Below, piece after piece: positions 8,829-17,423 of a DNA stretch of 64,000 nt. The notes under the pieces were generated by a model, which was not told the origin of the DNA, searched no databases, and was given only the letters and a program-made list of their open reading frames with translations. Each line of letters opens with the position of its first letter. Within the stretch, counting starts at the first letter, position 1. Location: assembly GCA_902496665.1 (NCBI GenBank), contig CABVBU010000004.1, positions 76,297 through 140,296 of the forward strand, in the 5' to 3' direction. A program made the position numbers and the translations under genes. This DNA comes from an uncultured Clostridium sp. (GTDB lineage Bacteria > Bacillota > Clostridia > Lachnospirales > Lachnospiraceae).

Positions 8829-11789
8829 ATGAAACGATTTGTTATCGGTATCCTCGCGCATGTCGACGCCGGAAAGACGACCATGTCCGAGGCAATTTTA
8901 TATGAGACAGGAAAATTAAAGAAAATGGGGCGCGTGGACAACCGGGACGCGTTTCTCGATACGTTTGCACTGGAGCGCGCCCGGGGCATCACGATCTTTT
9001 CGAAGCAGGCGGTCTTTCCGTTGGGTGATGCCTCCGTGACACTTCTTGACACGCCGGGTCATGTGGACTTTTCGGCGGAGATGGAGCGGACACTGCAGGT
9101 GCTGGACTACGCGGTGCTCATCGTCAGCGGGGCTGATGGGGTTCAGGGACATACGGAGACGCTCTGGAGACTTTTAAGACGATACCGGATCCCGGTGTTT
9201 ATTTTTGTGAATAAGATGGATCAGAAAGGGACGGATCGAGATGCGGTGCTGGCATCGCTGAAGGAGCGGCTGGATCATGGAGTCGTGGACTTCAGCGGGG
9301 TGTCCGGGAATGAGGATGTGTTGACATTTTCAGCTTCTGCTGAACCGTTTGCGGCGGTCTGCAGAGATCCAGAAGAGACAGCCGAGGAGATCGCCACCTG
9401 CGATGAAGAACTTCTGGAAGCTTACCTCGCGAACGGTACTTTAAGGACGGATGATGTGCGGAAAGTCATCCATGACCGAAAACTCTTCCCGTGCTTTTTC
9501 GGCTCTGCGTTAAAACTTTCCGGAGTCCGGGAATTTCTGACTTCCCTCGGGGAGTTTGCATCATGTCCGGACTACACGAAGGACTTCGGCGCAAAGGTGT
9601 TCAAGATCTCCCGCGATGAGGCAGGCGTCCGGATGACGCATCTGAAGGTCACGGGCGGAAGTTTGAAAATCCGCGATTCCCTGTCCACTGATTCTGAGGA
9701 GAAGATCAACCAGATCCGGCTCTACTCCGGCTCAAAGTTTGAGACGTTAAAGGAGGCGGAACCTGGCATGATGGTCGCTGTCACCGGAATCTCCAACACG
9801 AGACCTGGACAGGTCTTTGGAACTGCCTCCGAGAGCGCTCTCCCGCTCTTGGAACCGGTTCTCACCTACCGGATCCTGCTGCCCTTTGGAACAGACTCCC
9901 ACACCATGCTCAAAAACATGCGTATGCTGGAGGAGGAAGACCCGCAGCTCCACATTGTCTGGAACGAGGCGCTTGGCGAGATCCAGGCACAGGTCATGGG
10001 CGATGTGCAGATGGAGATCTTAAAAAGTCAGGTACAGGAACGATTCGGCGTGGAGATCGGATTTGGCGAAGGAAATATTGTATATAAGGAGACGATCGCT
10101 AAGACCGTAGAGGGCGTCGGGCATTTCGAACCGCTGCGCCACTACGCAGAGGTCCATCTTTTAATGGAACCGGGTGAGCCGGGAACCGGACTCGTCTTTG
10201 ATACCAACTGCAGCGAAGATATGCTGGATAAAAACTGGCAGAGACTGATTCTGACACATCTGGAGGAAAAGCGGTTCCGGGGAATCCTCACCGGTTCCGA
10301 GATCACCGACATAAAGATCACTCTGATCGCCGGGCGTGCCCACCAGAAGCACACAGAGGGCGGCGATTTCCGCCAGGCAACCTACCGCGCTGTCCGTCAG
10401 GGACTCTGCGAGGCGGGGTGTGTGCTCTTAGAGCCCTACTATGCGTTCCGTCTGGAAGTCCCATCGGAAAACCTTGGGCGCGCTATGGCGGATCTTGACC
10501 GGATGCAGGGTGAATTTTCCGCACCGGAACAGGACGGGACGATGGCACTACTCACCGGAACCGCGCCGGTATCCACGATGCGAAATTATCAGCGCGACGT
10601 GATCTCCTACACGAAAGGCCGTGGACGGCTGACCTTGAGTCTTTCCGGCTACGAACCATGTCATAATGCCGAGGAAGTCATTGCGATCTCCGGCTATGAT
10701 TTCGATTCCGACCTCCAGGACCCGGCCGGATCCGTCTTCTGCTCCCACGGGGCAGGCTTCGTGGTGCCGTGGTATGAGGTGAAGCAGTATATGCACGTGG
10801 AGAGTCCGCTGGCAAAGCAGCTTGCGAAGGAACAGCAGGAACGGGAGCTTAAGGAGGCGAATGAGCGGCTGCAGGCGATGGCGGCGGAAGTAGCCGCGGG
10901 GAAAGTTCCAAGTGGAGCGGCTGGCGGCAGCGCTGCTGGCTATAGAACGGGAGCTGGCAGTGGTTTTTCCGGCAGTGAAAATTCTAGCTCTGGAGCTGGA
11001 TCTGGTTCGGGCGGCTCTGCCGGTTCTGGTAACGGTATCGACTCTGGAACTTCCGCGAATGGCACTGCTGGTTCTTCCTCCGGCAGCCACGGAAATGGAG
11101 GTTCTTCCCTTTCCTTCTATGATGATAAGGAACTTCAGGCCATCTTCACCCGTACATACGGCGAGCCGAAACGGAAGCTTGCCTCCGACTACGACTCCCG
11201 AACCGTGATCCGTGCGAAGAACGCCAGCCCGATAAAACCGTTGAAGGAGAAAGAGGAGCCAGAGGACGAATACCTTCTCGTTGATGGCTACAACATCATC
11301 TTTGCCTGGGAGGAACTGAGCGATCTGGCGGCAGTCAGCATCGACGCAGCCCGCTACAAGCTCATGGACATCCTAAGCAACTACCAGGGATTCCGGAAAA
11401 TATGCGTCATCGTCGTCTTCGACGCCTACAAGGTCCCCGGCGGTGTGGAAAAAGTCCAGAAATACCACAACATCAACGTCGTGTATACAAAAGAGGCAGA
11501 GACCGCCGACCAGTACATCGAAAAAGTCGCGATCCGCATCGGCAGACGATACCGTACCACAGTCGCCACCTCCGACGGTGTGATCCAGCTCATTATCCGA
11601 AGTCAGGGCTGCATCCTCTGGTCCGCGCGGGATTTCCGTGAGGAGATCGAACGTATCGGAAAGCTGATCTCGGAGGAAAAAGGAAAGCACACTGGAATCG
11701 CGAAGAACTATCTGTTCGCGCATGCAGATGAGGAGACCCAGAAGTATTTAGAAGCCGTCCGGCTCGGAAAAAATCCTGAAATTCCATAA
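8829..11789 (+). CDS. Tet(M)/EF-G-like ribosome GTPase fused to a C-terminal YacP/Rae1-like NYN domain
   Basis: The start is ATG 8829 (MKRFVIGILAHVDAGKTT); the longer open frame upstream has no family match and no clear ribosome-binding site, and the site used is weak. Residues 1 to about 650 form a ribosomal-protection/EF-G-like GTPase: AHVDAGKTT at 10-18, LLDTPGHVDF, FVNKMD, then domains II-V. Then come a basic/Glu-rich helix, a Gly/Ser-rich linker (about 695-760), and from about 813 a YacP-type NYN domain: LLVDGYNIIFAWEEL, VVFDAYKVPGG, TKEAETADQYIEK and VATSDGVIQ, with Asp residues fitting a PIN-like metal site. YacP (Rae1) in B. subtilis is a ribosome-dependent mRNA endonuclease. A role clearing or cutting mRNA on stalled ribosomes is inferred; tetracycline resistance cannot be assumed. 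Confidence 0.88.
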   Translation: MKRFVIGILAHVDAGKTTMSEAILYETGKLKKMGRVDNRDAFLDTFALERARGITIFSKQAVFPLGDASVTLLDTPGHVDFSAEMERTLQVLDYAVLIVSGADGVQGHTETLWRLLRRYRIPVFIFVNKMDQKGTDRDAVLASLKERLDHGVVDFSGVSGNEDVLTFSASAEPFAAVCRDPEETAEEIATCDEELLEAYLANGTLRTDDVRKVIHDRKLFPCFFGSALKLSGVREFLTSLGEFASCPDYTKDFGAKVFKISRDEAGVRMTHLKVTGGSLKIRDSLSTDSEEKINQIRLYSGSKFETLKEAEPGMMVAVTGISNTRPGQVFGTASESALPLLEPVLTYRILLPFGTDSHTMLKNMRMLEEEDPQLHIVWNEALGEIQAQVMGDVQMEILKSQVQERFGVEIGFGEGNIVYKETIAKTVEGVGHFEPLRHYAEVHLLMEPGEPGTGLVFDTNCSEDMLDKNWQRLILTHLEEKRFRGILTGSEITDIKITLIAGRAHQKHTEGGDFRQATYRAVRQGLCEAGCVLLEPYYAFRLEVPSENLGRAMADLDRMQGEFSAPEQDGTMALLTGTAPVSTMRNYQRDVISYTKGRGRLTLSLSGYEPCHNAEEVIAISGYDFDSDLQDPAGSVFCSHGAGFVVPWYEVKQYMHVESPLAKQLAKEQQERELKEANERLQAMAAEVAAGKVPSGAAGGSAAGYRTGAGSGFSGSENSSSGAGSGSGGSAGSGNGIDSGTSANGTAGSSSGSHGNGGSSLSFYDDKELQAIFTRTYGEPKRKLASDYDSRTVIRAKNASPIKPLKEKEEPEDEYLLVDGYNIIFAWEELSDLAAVSIDAARYKLMDILSNYQGFRKICVIVVFDAYKVPGGVEKVQKYHNINVVYTKEAETADQYIEKVAIRIGRRYRTTVATSDGVIQLIIRSQGCILWSARDFREEIERIGKLISEEKGKHTGIAKNYLFAHADEETQKYLEAVRLGKNPEIP

Positions 11790-11794
11790 AATAA

Positions 11795-11837
11795 CGTCCG
11801 CACATGATCACCTTTCGACCATATGCGGACGCTTTTT
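11795..11837 (+). terminator. Intrinsic terminator of the GTPase-NYN gene
   Basis: CGTCCGCACATG pairs with CATATGCGGACG around a 13-base loop and is followed by CTTTTT, starting 6 bp after the stop codon. Confidence 0.85.
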
Positions 11838-11881
11838 CTGACCTGCCTTCAGTCCCTTTTCCTTCAAACCTCCAACGCACA

Positions 11882-12085
11882 GCGCCGGTGAGTCTTCGGG
11901 CACGGACGCTTTGTGCAGGGAGCCTGGCTTCCTCTTGGCTCGCAGGAGAATGCGTTGGAGGACAGGCGGCACTTGTCTGAGCGTCAGCGAGTTGTGCCGC
12001 CTGTTCTCCGCCCTTAGCATTCTTCTGCAAGCTTAGAGGAACCGCTCCCGAACCCCTGCGTCCGCGCCCGAAGACTCACCGGCGC
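11882..12085. repeat. Long nested inverted-repeat element
   Basis: The outer arms 11882-11909 and 12058-12085 are 28 bp each and complementary with one mismatch; the first 20 bp (GCGCCGGTGAGTCTTCGGGC) pair perfectly. Inside, 11957-11972 and 11994-12009 form a second 16-bp stem with one mismatch around a 21-base loop, and CCTCCAACGCA near 11870 recurs inverted just before it. No coding frame is convincing. It fills the gap between the fusion gene and the convergent aroK, and could be a mobile palindrome or a structured RNA. Confidence 0.75.
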
Positions 12086-12100
12086 GTACCTCTAGCCAAT

Positions 12101-12619
12101 CTATTTCCCACAAACCTCAAGGATCTCCCCGCAGATTTCTTCTGCTGTCTTCCCATCCGTAGCAACCTTCACATCAGCCGCCGCCTCATATTTCGGACGC
12201 CGTTTTTCCATCAGATCTTTAATGTAAGAAACATTCATATTCCCATTCAGTACCGGTCTCTCCGTACTGTCCTTCACACGCTCGTAGATCGTCCCCGGCT
12301 CTGCCGTAAGCAGCACGATCTTTCCACACTCCTTCATAAGCCGCACATTCTCCTCCTTCAGGACCGCACCGCCCCCACAGGAGATCACCGCCGGTTCCAC
12401 TCCCGCAAAGCTTTTGATCAGCTCCGTCTCCAACTCCCGGAAATATGCTTCCCCCTTCTCCTTAAAAATATCCGCGATCGCCATTCCCTCATTCTCCACA
12501 ATCATCTGATCCATCTCCACCTGCCTCGCTCCGGTCATCCCCGCCAGGCACGCTGCGTTTGTACTCTTCCCGCAGCCCATAAATCCGATCAGAAAAATAT
12601 GTTCCTTCAATCCCGCCAT
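12101..12619 (-). CDS. aroK: Shikimate kinase
   Basis: Phosphorylates shikimate at the 3-hydroxyl with ATP (chorismate pathway). The 172-residue protein carries the Walker A motif GFMGCGKST at 12-20, a shikimate-binding DQMIVENEG region near 38-46, FRELET near 60-65, ISCGGGAVLKEEN near 78-90 and a lid segment DSTERPVLNG. The ATG follows GGAGAATTTAGATT. It is divergent from aroE, the preceding enzyme of the same pathway; the 295-bp gap holds both promoters but no element I can name. Confidence 0.95.
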   Translation of the reverse strand: MAGLKEHIFLIGFMGCGKSTNAACLAGMTGARQVEMDQMIVENEGMAIADIFKEKGEAYFRELETELIKSFAGVEPAVISCGGGAVLKEENVRLMKECGKIVLLTAEPGTIYERVKDSTERPVLNGNMNVSYIKDLMEKRRPKYEAAADVKVATDGKTAEEICGEILEVCGK

Positions 12620-12914
12620 AATCTAAATTCTCCTTTTCGTACTAATAGTCTCTCGAAATCTCTAACAGTTTTCTCCCACACCCAAAATACTTTTCCACTT
12701 TCATGCGTCATTTAGTGCAAGTATACCAGATTTCAACATACTCTGCAATCAAAGAACCTTCGCATCCCTGATCTATTCCGCTTTTAGCCCTCTTTTTTTA
12801 ATTTTTCTGCTTTCCACATTTTCGCACTTTAAAATCATAAATTTTCTTTTGCAATTTTCTTCCTGCACTGATATAATAAGGCAAGAAAAATCACTCCCCG
12901 GAGGTACACATAAA

Positions 12915-13904
12915 ATGGAAAACACCACATCCGCAGCTTCACCGATCACCGGACACACCGGTCTTATCTGTCTGCTCGGCAGCCCCTGCGCCCACAGTGT
13001 CTCCCCGATGATGCACAACGCATCCTTTGAGGCTCTTGGGCTCGACTACCGCTACCTCGCATTTGATGTCAATGAAGAGACTCTTCCCACCGCAGTTGCC
13101 GGTTTAAAGGTTCTCGGTGCCCGCGGCTTCAACCTGACCATGCCGGATAAAAATCTCATGGTCTCCCTCTGCGACGAACTCTCCACCGCTGCCCGGATCA
13201 TCGGTGCTGTAAACACGGTCGTAAACGAAAACGGACGCCTCATCGGCCACAACACCGACGGCATCGGCTACATGCAGTCCGTGAAAGACGCCGGTTATGA
13301 TATCATCGGCAAAAAGATGACACTGCTCGGTGCCGGAGGAGCTGCCACAGCAATTCTGGTACAGGCTGCCCTGGACGGCTTAAAAGAGATTGCCGTCTTC
13401 GTGAGACCCACCAGCCGCTTCTACGACCGTCTGGTACATACTGTCGAGGAGCTCACAGAGATCACCGACTGCAGGATCAAGATCTGTGACTTCTCCGATG
13501 CGGACCTCTTAAAGAAAGAACTTGCAGACAGCGCCATCCTCACAAACGGAACCTCTGTCGGCATGGCCCCCCACGAGGACACCTGCCCGGTGCCGGAAAA
13601 TCTGACTTTCCCGAAAGACCTCATCGTCTCCGATATCATCTACAACCCGCATGAGACAAAGCTCCTCACCATGGCAAAAGCCCAGGGAAATCCATTCTTC
13701 AACGGCTCCTACATGCTCCTCTACCAGGGCGCCGAAGCCTTCCGTCTCTGGACTGGAAAGGAGATGCCAGTGGAAAAGATCAAGAAGGAATTTTTCTCTG
13801 ATCCTTTTTATTCAAAAAGCAACTTAGATCACTTACGCCGTGGCATTGCTGCTTTAAACGCCGGAAACGGTATTTCACATGAGTTAATCACTGACGAAAA
13901 ATAA
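12915..13904 (+). CDS. aroE: Shikimate dehydrogenase
   Basis: Reduces 3-dehydroshikimate to shikimate with NADPH. The start at 12915 follows CCCGGAGGTACACATAAA, giving 329 residues. The substrate-binding segment LGSPCAHSVSPMMHN is near 21-34, the catalytic lysine is in NLTMPDKN (Lys79), the conserved Asp is in HNTDG, and the dinucleotide loop is LLGAGGAATAI. It is longer than the roughly 270-residue E. coli enzyme, mostly through an N-terminal 15 residues and a C-terminal extension, as seen in Gram-positive anaerobes. It is divergent from aroK. Confidence 0.95.
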   Translation: MENTTSAASPITGHTGLICLLGSPCAHSVSPMMHNASFEALGLDYRYLAFDVNEETLPTAVAGLKVLGARGFNLTMPDKNLMVSLCDELSTAARIIGAVNTVVNENGRLIGHNTDGIGYMQSVKDAGYDIIGKKMTLLGAGGAATAILVQAALDGLKEIAVFVRPTSRFYDRLVHTVEELTEITDCRIKICDFSDADLLKKELADSAILTNGTSVGMAPHEDTCPVPENLTFPKDLIVSDIIYNPHETKLLTMAKAQGNPFFNGSYMLLYQGAEAFRLWTGKEMPVEKIKKEFFSDPFYSKSNLDHLRRGIAALNAGNGISHELITDEK

Positions 13905-13996
13905 ATACTCTACTTTTAAAGTTTCTATTTACACATGACCTCCAGAACCTGCCACCGACAGTTTTCTCCGGATGCATGGCATCAAAAAAGGAAAAC

Positions 13997-14039
13997 GATC
14001 TGTCTGTGCAAACCATCAATACCACAAACAGATCTTTTT
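13997..14039 (+). terminator. Intrinsic terminator after aroE
   Basis: GATCTGTCTGTG and CACAAACAGATC pair around a 14-base loop and lead into TTTTT, about 95 bp after the aroE stop. Confidence 0.75.
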
Positions 14040-14105
14040 CCTTAATCAAATCTTTTATTTCAGGCTTTCATCATCTATCTGATGAACTGCCAGTTGTTTT
14101 ATCTT

Positions 14106-14891
14106 CTACTTACTCTGTCCCGCAATAATCTCTTCCGCCATTCCAAACATCTCCTCAGCGCCGAGATCCTCACCAAACTTGAAGAGGCTGTAGCCCTGTC
14201 CGTCCATGTTCCACTCTACCGTGTAGGAAGTCATAACTTCGACCTTATCGCTGCCGTAAGCCAGGTTAAAATTGCCGTCTTCCTGGGCCTTTTTGTCCTC
14301 CTCGGTGAGCTCATAATCTGCCGGAACGAACTTGTTGGTCAGCTTGTAGAAACAGAGTTCTGTACCATCCTCGCATGTCCTCACCTCTGCCGGGGTGAGT
14401 TCTCCATCCATGCCGACTTCTGCGGAAAACGTGACATCCTCCATGCCGTCTTTTCCGTATGTGACGGAAAGCTGTGTTCCGTTTCCCAGTTTATTTCCAT
14501 CTTTATCTTCCGTCTCATAGTTTACCGGCACAGCAGCCTTAAACGCGTACCCGTTGGAGAATTTCTCCGGGAAATCTACCATCGGTCCATTCTCCTTCTG
14601 AAGCTCCAGCGCCTGTTCATATGTGTGGACTTCATCTCTTATATCGGTGCGGGATGTGATTCCCGCGATCTTTCCAATCGCGAACGCCGTCATGCTTCCA
14701 AATACACAGATCGCTGCAACTGCTGCTACCGCTTTTTTCATAAAACCTTTCTTCATATAATTTCCCTCTCTTTCTATCTTCTCATATACATTTCTCCGGA
14801 TCCGCGCCTCCCGCACCGATTCGTCCGGAAGTTCGCCCGCGCAGCTCTCAAACATGTTTTTCAGTCTCTTTTCTAAGATAGGATCGTCCAT
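14106..14891 (-). CDS. Probable membrane-anchored anti-sigma factor with extracytoplasmic domain
   Basis: 261 residues. The first 45 are cytoplasmic and charged (PILEKRLKNMFESCAGELPD, RIRRNVYEKIEREG), then one transmembrane segment (AVAAVAAICVFGSMTAFAI, about 54-72), then an extracytoplasmic domain of about 190 residues with no motif I can name. It overlaps the upstream ECF sigma factor gene by 19 bp, the usual arrangement of a sigma/anti-sigma pair. Anti-sigma function is inferred from topology and coupling. No zinc-binding HxxxCxxC motif is seen, so it is not of the ZAS type. Confidence 0.7.
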   Translation of the reverse strand: MDDPILEKRLKNMFESCAGELPDESVREARIRRNVYEKIEREGNYMKKGFMKKAVAAVAAICVFGSMTAFAIGKIAGITSRTDIRDEVHTYEQALELQKENGPMVDFPEKFSNGYAFKAAVPVNYETEDKDGNKLGNGTQLSVTYGKDGMEDVTFSAEVGMDGELTPAEVRTCEDGTELCFYKLTNKFVPADYELTEEDKKAQEDGNFNLAYGSDKVEVMTSYTVEWNMDGQGYSLFKFGEDLGAEEMFGMAEEIIAGQSK

Positions 14892-15433
14892 GTTTTTCCT
14901 CCTTCCTCCTGTGTGAGGATTTGCTTCAACTGTTCCTTCGCGTGGAACAGCCTGGATTTCACCGTTCCCTCAAACACTCCGCAGACCCTTGCGATCTCGC
15001 GGATCGGCATATCATTGTAATAGTACAGGATCAACACGGTCTTCTGCTTCGACGGCAGCTTTTCCACCGCCTCGTAGAGGATCCGCTCCTCTTCCTTCAT
15101 AATGCAGTTTTCCAGGACGGACCTTCCGGTGTCCGCCTGCCCGGATGCAGGTTCCTCCTCCGGCTGTTCTTTCCGCGACTTTCTGCTGATCTTCCACGCG
15201 GACCTTGTGAGTATCCTGTAAAACCATGTCTTAAAGGCTGCCGGATCCCGGAGCTTCTTTCTGTTTAAATAGCAAGCGGTGAATGTCTCCTGGACAATGT
15301 CCTCGCTGTCCGCCGCGTTCCCGGAGATCAGCCAGGCCGCCCTGAGCGCCGGCCTCTCATACTTCTCCATTAGCTCCCCGAAGGCATCCATGTCCCCGTT
15401 GATCATGCGTCTCACGATATTCTCTTCATCCAT
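14873..15433 (-). CDS. ECF-type RNA polymerase sigma factor (sigma-70 family)
   Basis: 186 residues with both ECF domains. Region 2 reads IVRRMINGDMDAFGELMEKY and then DSEDIVQETFTACYLN near 42-57; region 4 reads LPSKQKTVLILYYYNDMPI, REIARVCGVFEGTVKSRLFH and AKEQLKQIL near the C-terminus. The ATG follows AGGAGGCAGGAC. It is co-transcribed and overlapping with the membrane protein downstream, which would hold it inactive until an envelope signal arrives. The regulon cannot be read from this window. Confidence 0.92.
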   Translation of the reverse strand: MDEENIVRRMINGDMDAFGELMEKYERPALRAAWLISGNAADSEDIVQETFTACYLNRKKLRDPAAFKTWFYRILTRSAWKISRKSRKEQPEEEPASGQADTGRSVLENCIMKEEERILYEAVEKLPSKQKTVLILYYYNDMPIREIARVCGVFEGTVKSRLFHAKEQLKQILTQEEGGKTWTILS

Positions 15434-15635
15434 GTCCTGCCTCCTCTCTTTTTTGATGCATCTGTCTTATAGAGACAGGCAATTGGGGGAAAGTTCATTT
15501 TTATCGGAACTTTCTTTTCTTCTTTATTCTTCCAAATATATAACTTATTTTTCCACCAGACATATTTATTTTTGTTTTTCTATCTACACTGACTTCCACC
15601 GCGTCTACCGTCAACCATTTTCATAGAGCCACAAA

Positions 15636-15684
15636 AAACAGGACAGCCACCCGCATCCACGCAGATGATCTGTCCTGTTTCGAT
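15636..15684 (-). terminator. Intrinsic terminator of the DUF2971 gene
   Basis: AAACAGGACA and TGTCCTGTTT form a 10-bp perfect stem, followed on the minus strand by TTTTTTGT, 26 bp after the stop of the gene at 15710. It stands between that gene and the sigma-factor promoter. Confidence 0.8.
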
Positions 15685-15709
15685 TGATGCCTTAATATGA
15701 TTTTTCGTA

Positions 15710-16573
15710 CTAATACCTTAACTTGATCCTAGAAAGCTCCACATCCACCTCATATCCATGGCTGTGAAGATACTCCTTCATGCCCTCCCGCGCGAGGTCG
15801 ATATGATTCTTCGGGGCAACGGTAATGCTGCGGATCGGGAGTTTTTTCTTTCCGCCGCTTAAGTCGATCGCGATATACGGGGCCAGAAAACCTTCCTTTT
15901 CCCGAAACAGGATCCGGCTGTTTCCCCGCTCCTTGAATGCGATCCGGTACTCTTTTTCCGCTGCAAATTCTTCCTGCTTGAAAAACAGCGCGTAGATTCC
16001 GAGTGCCTTCTGGATCAGCTTTTTCACCTTCAGAAACATGTCCGACTCCGGCTCTGCCACCGCAACGGACATCATCGCTTCGAAGCTGATACCAAGTGCT
16101 GCCGGGATCCGTTCAAACAGCAGTTCCCGCAGCATCTCCTCCTGCTCTTTTCTGTCATAGATCACATATCCATGGTAAGACACCACCTGACGCGTGTCCA
16201 TGATCTTTAAAAGGCTCCCGCTCTCAAATCCAATATTATATCCGGTATGGTCCCCGAACTCCGCCCACAGTGTAATGCTGTCCGGCTCCGTCGAGAATGA
16301 GACAATATAGTAAGAACTGCGGTCCATCTCCAGAACCGTATCCAGAACCTGCGATGTGAGGAGTTCTTTCCACTCCGGGCATTCGATCTTGCCGATCACG
16401 TCCCGGATCACATGCAGAATATAATACATCTCGTTTGTGTCATTCAGGAAGCTGCTCTTCGTTGCCCGCATGCAGCGTTCCAGAATAATCCCCTGGATCC
16501 CATTCAGTTTTGTGTAATGATATAAGACCTCGTCCTCTCCGATGACCGGAAGCTTTACAAGTTTTCGAACCAT
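15710..16573 (-). CDS. DUF2971 domain protein
   Basis: The ATG at 16573 (MVRKLVKLPVIG) is preferred because GGAAGAAGGGGCA stands just upstream; the open frame continues 61 codons further without a site. This gives 287 residues. VLYHYTKLNGIQGIILERCM, ATKSSFLNDTNEM, ITLWAEFGDHTGYNIGF and EYRIAFKE match the DUF2971 family, whose members have a mostly unknown function and often appear in variable or defence-like regions. No partner gene is evident: the neighbours are an ECF sigma factor and a flavodoxin-fold protein, both with separate signals. Confidence 0.75.
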   Translation of the reverse strand: MVRKLVKLPVIGEDEVLYHYTKLNGIQGIILERCMRATKSSFLNDTNEMYYILHVIRDVIGKIECPEWKELLTSQVLDTVLEMDRSSYYIVSFSTEPDSITLWAEFGDHTGYNIGFESGSLLKIMDTRQVVSYHGYVIYDRKEQEEMLRELLFERIPAALGISFEAMMSVAVAEPESDMFLKVKKLIQKALGIYALFFKQEEFAAEKEYRIAFKERGNSRILFREKEGFLAPYIAIDLSGGKKKLPIRSITVAPKNHIDLAREGMKEYLHSHGYEVDVELSRIKLRY

Positions 16574-16792
16574 TGCCCCTTCTTCCCGTGGAACTGTCCG
16601 CAGCTTTCCGGCCTTATGAACCGCCGAGGCACTGCCGTTATCTTTCCTCAGTTCAACACTAAAATATATTTTTGTTTTTCTTTTAATATATCTTATTGGA
16701 AAAAAGGAGACTATCTTACCTGTGTAAAATCTATGTAAGGATTCTGGCAACTGCACGGCAGATTTGCGTGTTTCTCCATGAACCTGAGGAAA

Positions 16793-17386
16793 TCACGCAA
16801 AGTTCCGGTATGTCCGGATTGCCTCCTCCTCTGCCGCCTTCATGATCTCTTCCACGGAATTGCCCTCGATGTCAAGCCCCTCTGCGGTATAGCACACAGT
16901 CTTATTGATTCCGTAATATACCTTGCAGAGCTTCTCGACATACTCATATCCGAGATTCAGATCCCCGATGGAACCACCGCTGGTGGTCACATAATGGAGA
17001 CTGTCGGCATGGCATAATCCACCCGGGATCCCCTTGGAAGAAAAGGTAAAGGTCAGCCCTGTCACGCAGATCTGCTCCAGATAGCATTTCATTCTCGCCG
17101 GGAAAGTAAAATCCCAGTACGGGGCCGCCACAAGAATCCGGTCTGCGGACGCAAACTGCTTTGCATAGTCAAACATCGGTCCCTCATAAATTCCGGCTCT
17201 CGTAAGCTGTTCCCGTCCTGCACTCTCTTTTCCGGTAAAAAGCTTCAGATCTTCGTCCTCCAGGCACAGAGTCTCGACCTCATATTCCCCGTTCCTGGTC
17301 ATTTCCTTTAATAAAGCCTGCGCAAGTCTCTCCGTTCTTGAAATATCGCGGTTCACGCACGCGTCAATGTACAATAATTTTTTCAT
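16793..17386 (-). CDS. Flavodoxin-fold NAD(P)H-dependent oxidoreductase (azoreductase/MdaB-like)
   Basis: 197 residues with the Flavodoxin_2 pattern: KLLYIDACVNRDISRTERLA (FMN phosphate-binding start), ADRILVAAPYWDFTFPARMK near 86-105, and LHYVTTSGGSIGDLNLGYEY near 132-151. Relatives are FMN-dependent NAD(P)H quinone or azo reductases. The ATG follows GGAGGGAAAGGGT. It is 37 bp downstream of murI on the same strand, so possibly co-transcribed; the substrate is unknown. Confidence 0.85.
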   Translation of the reverse strand: MKKLLYIDACVNRDISRTERLAQALLKEMTRNGEYEVETLCLEDEDLKLFTGKESAGREQLTRAGIYEGPMFDYAKQFASADRILVAAPYWDFTFPARMKCYLEQICVTGLTFTFSSKGIPGGLCHADSLHYVTTSGGSIGDLNLGYEYVEKLCKVYYGINKTVCYTAEGLDIEGNSVEEIMKAAEEEAIRTYRNFA

Positions 17387-17423
17387 ACCCTTTCCCTCCA
17401 GATATTTTTGATATTACATGTAT

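Noticed and set aside
8829..11789. Calling the fusion gene a tetracycline-resistance determinant
   Set aside because: The GTPase part is of the ribosomal-protection type, but the NYN fusion, the chromosomal housekeeping context and the lack of mobile elements make a resistance claim unsupported.
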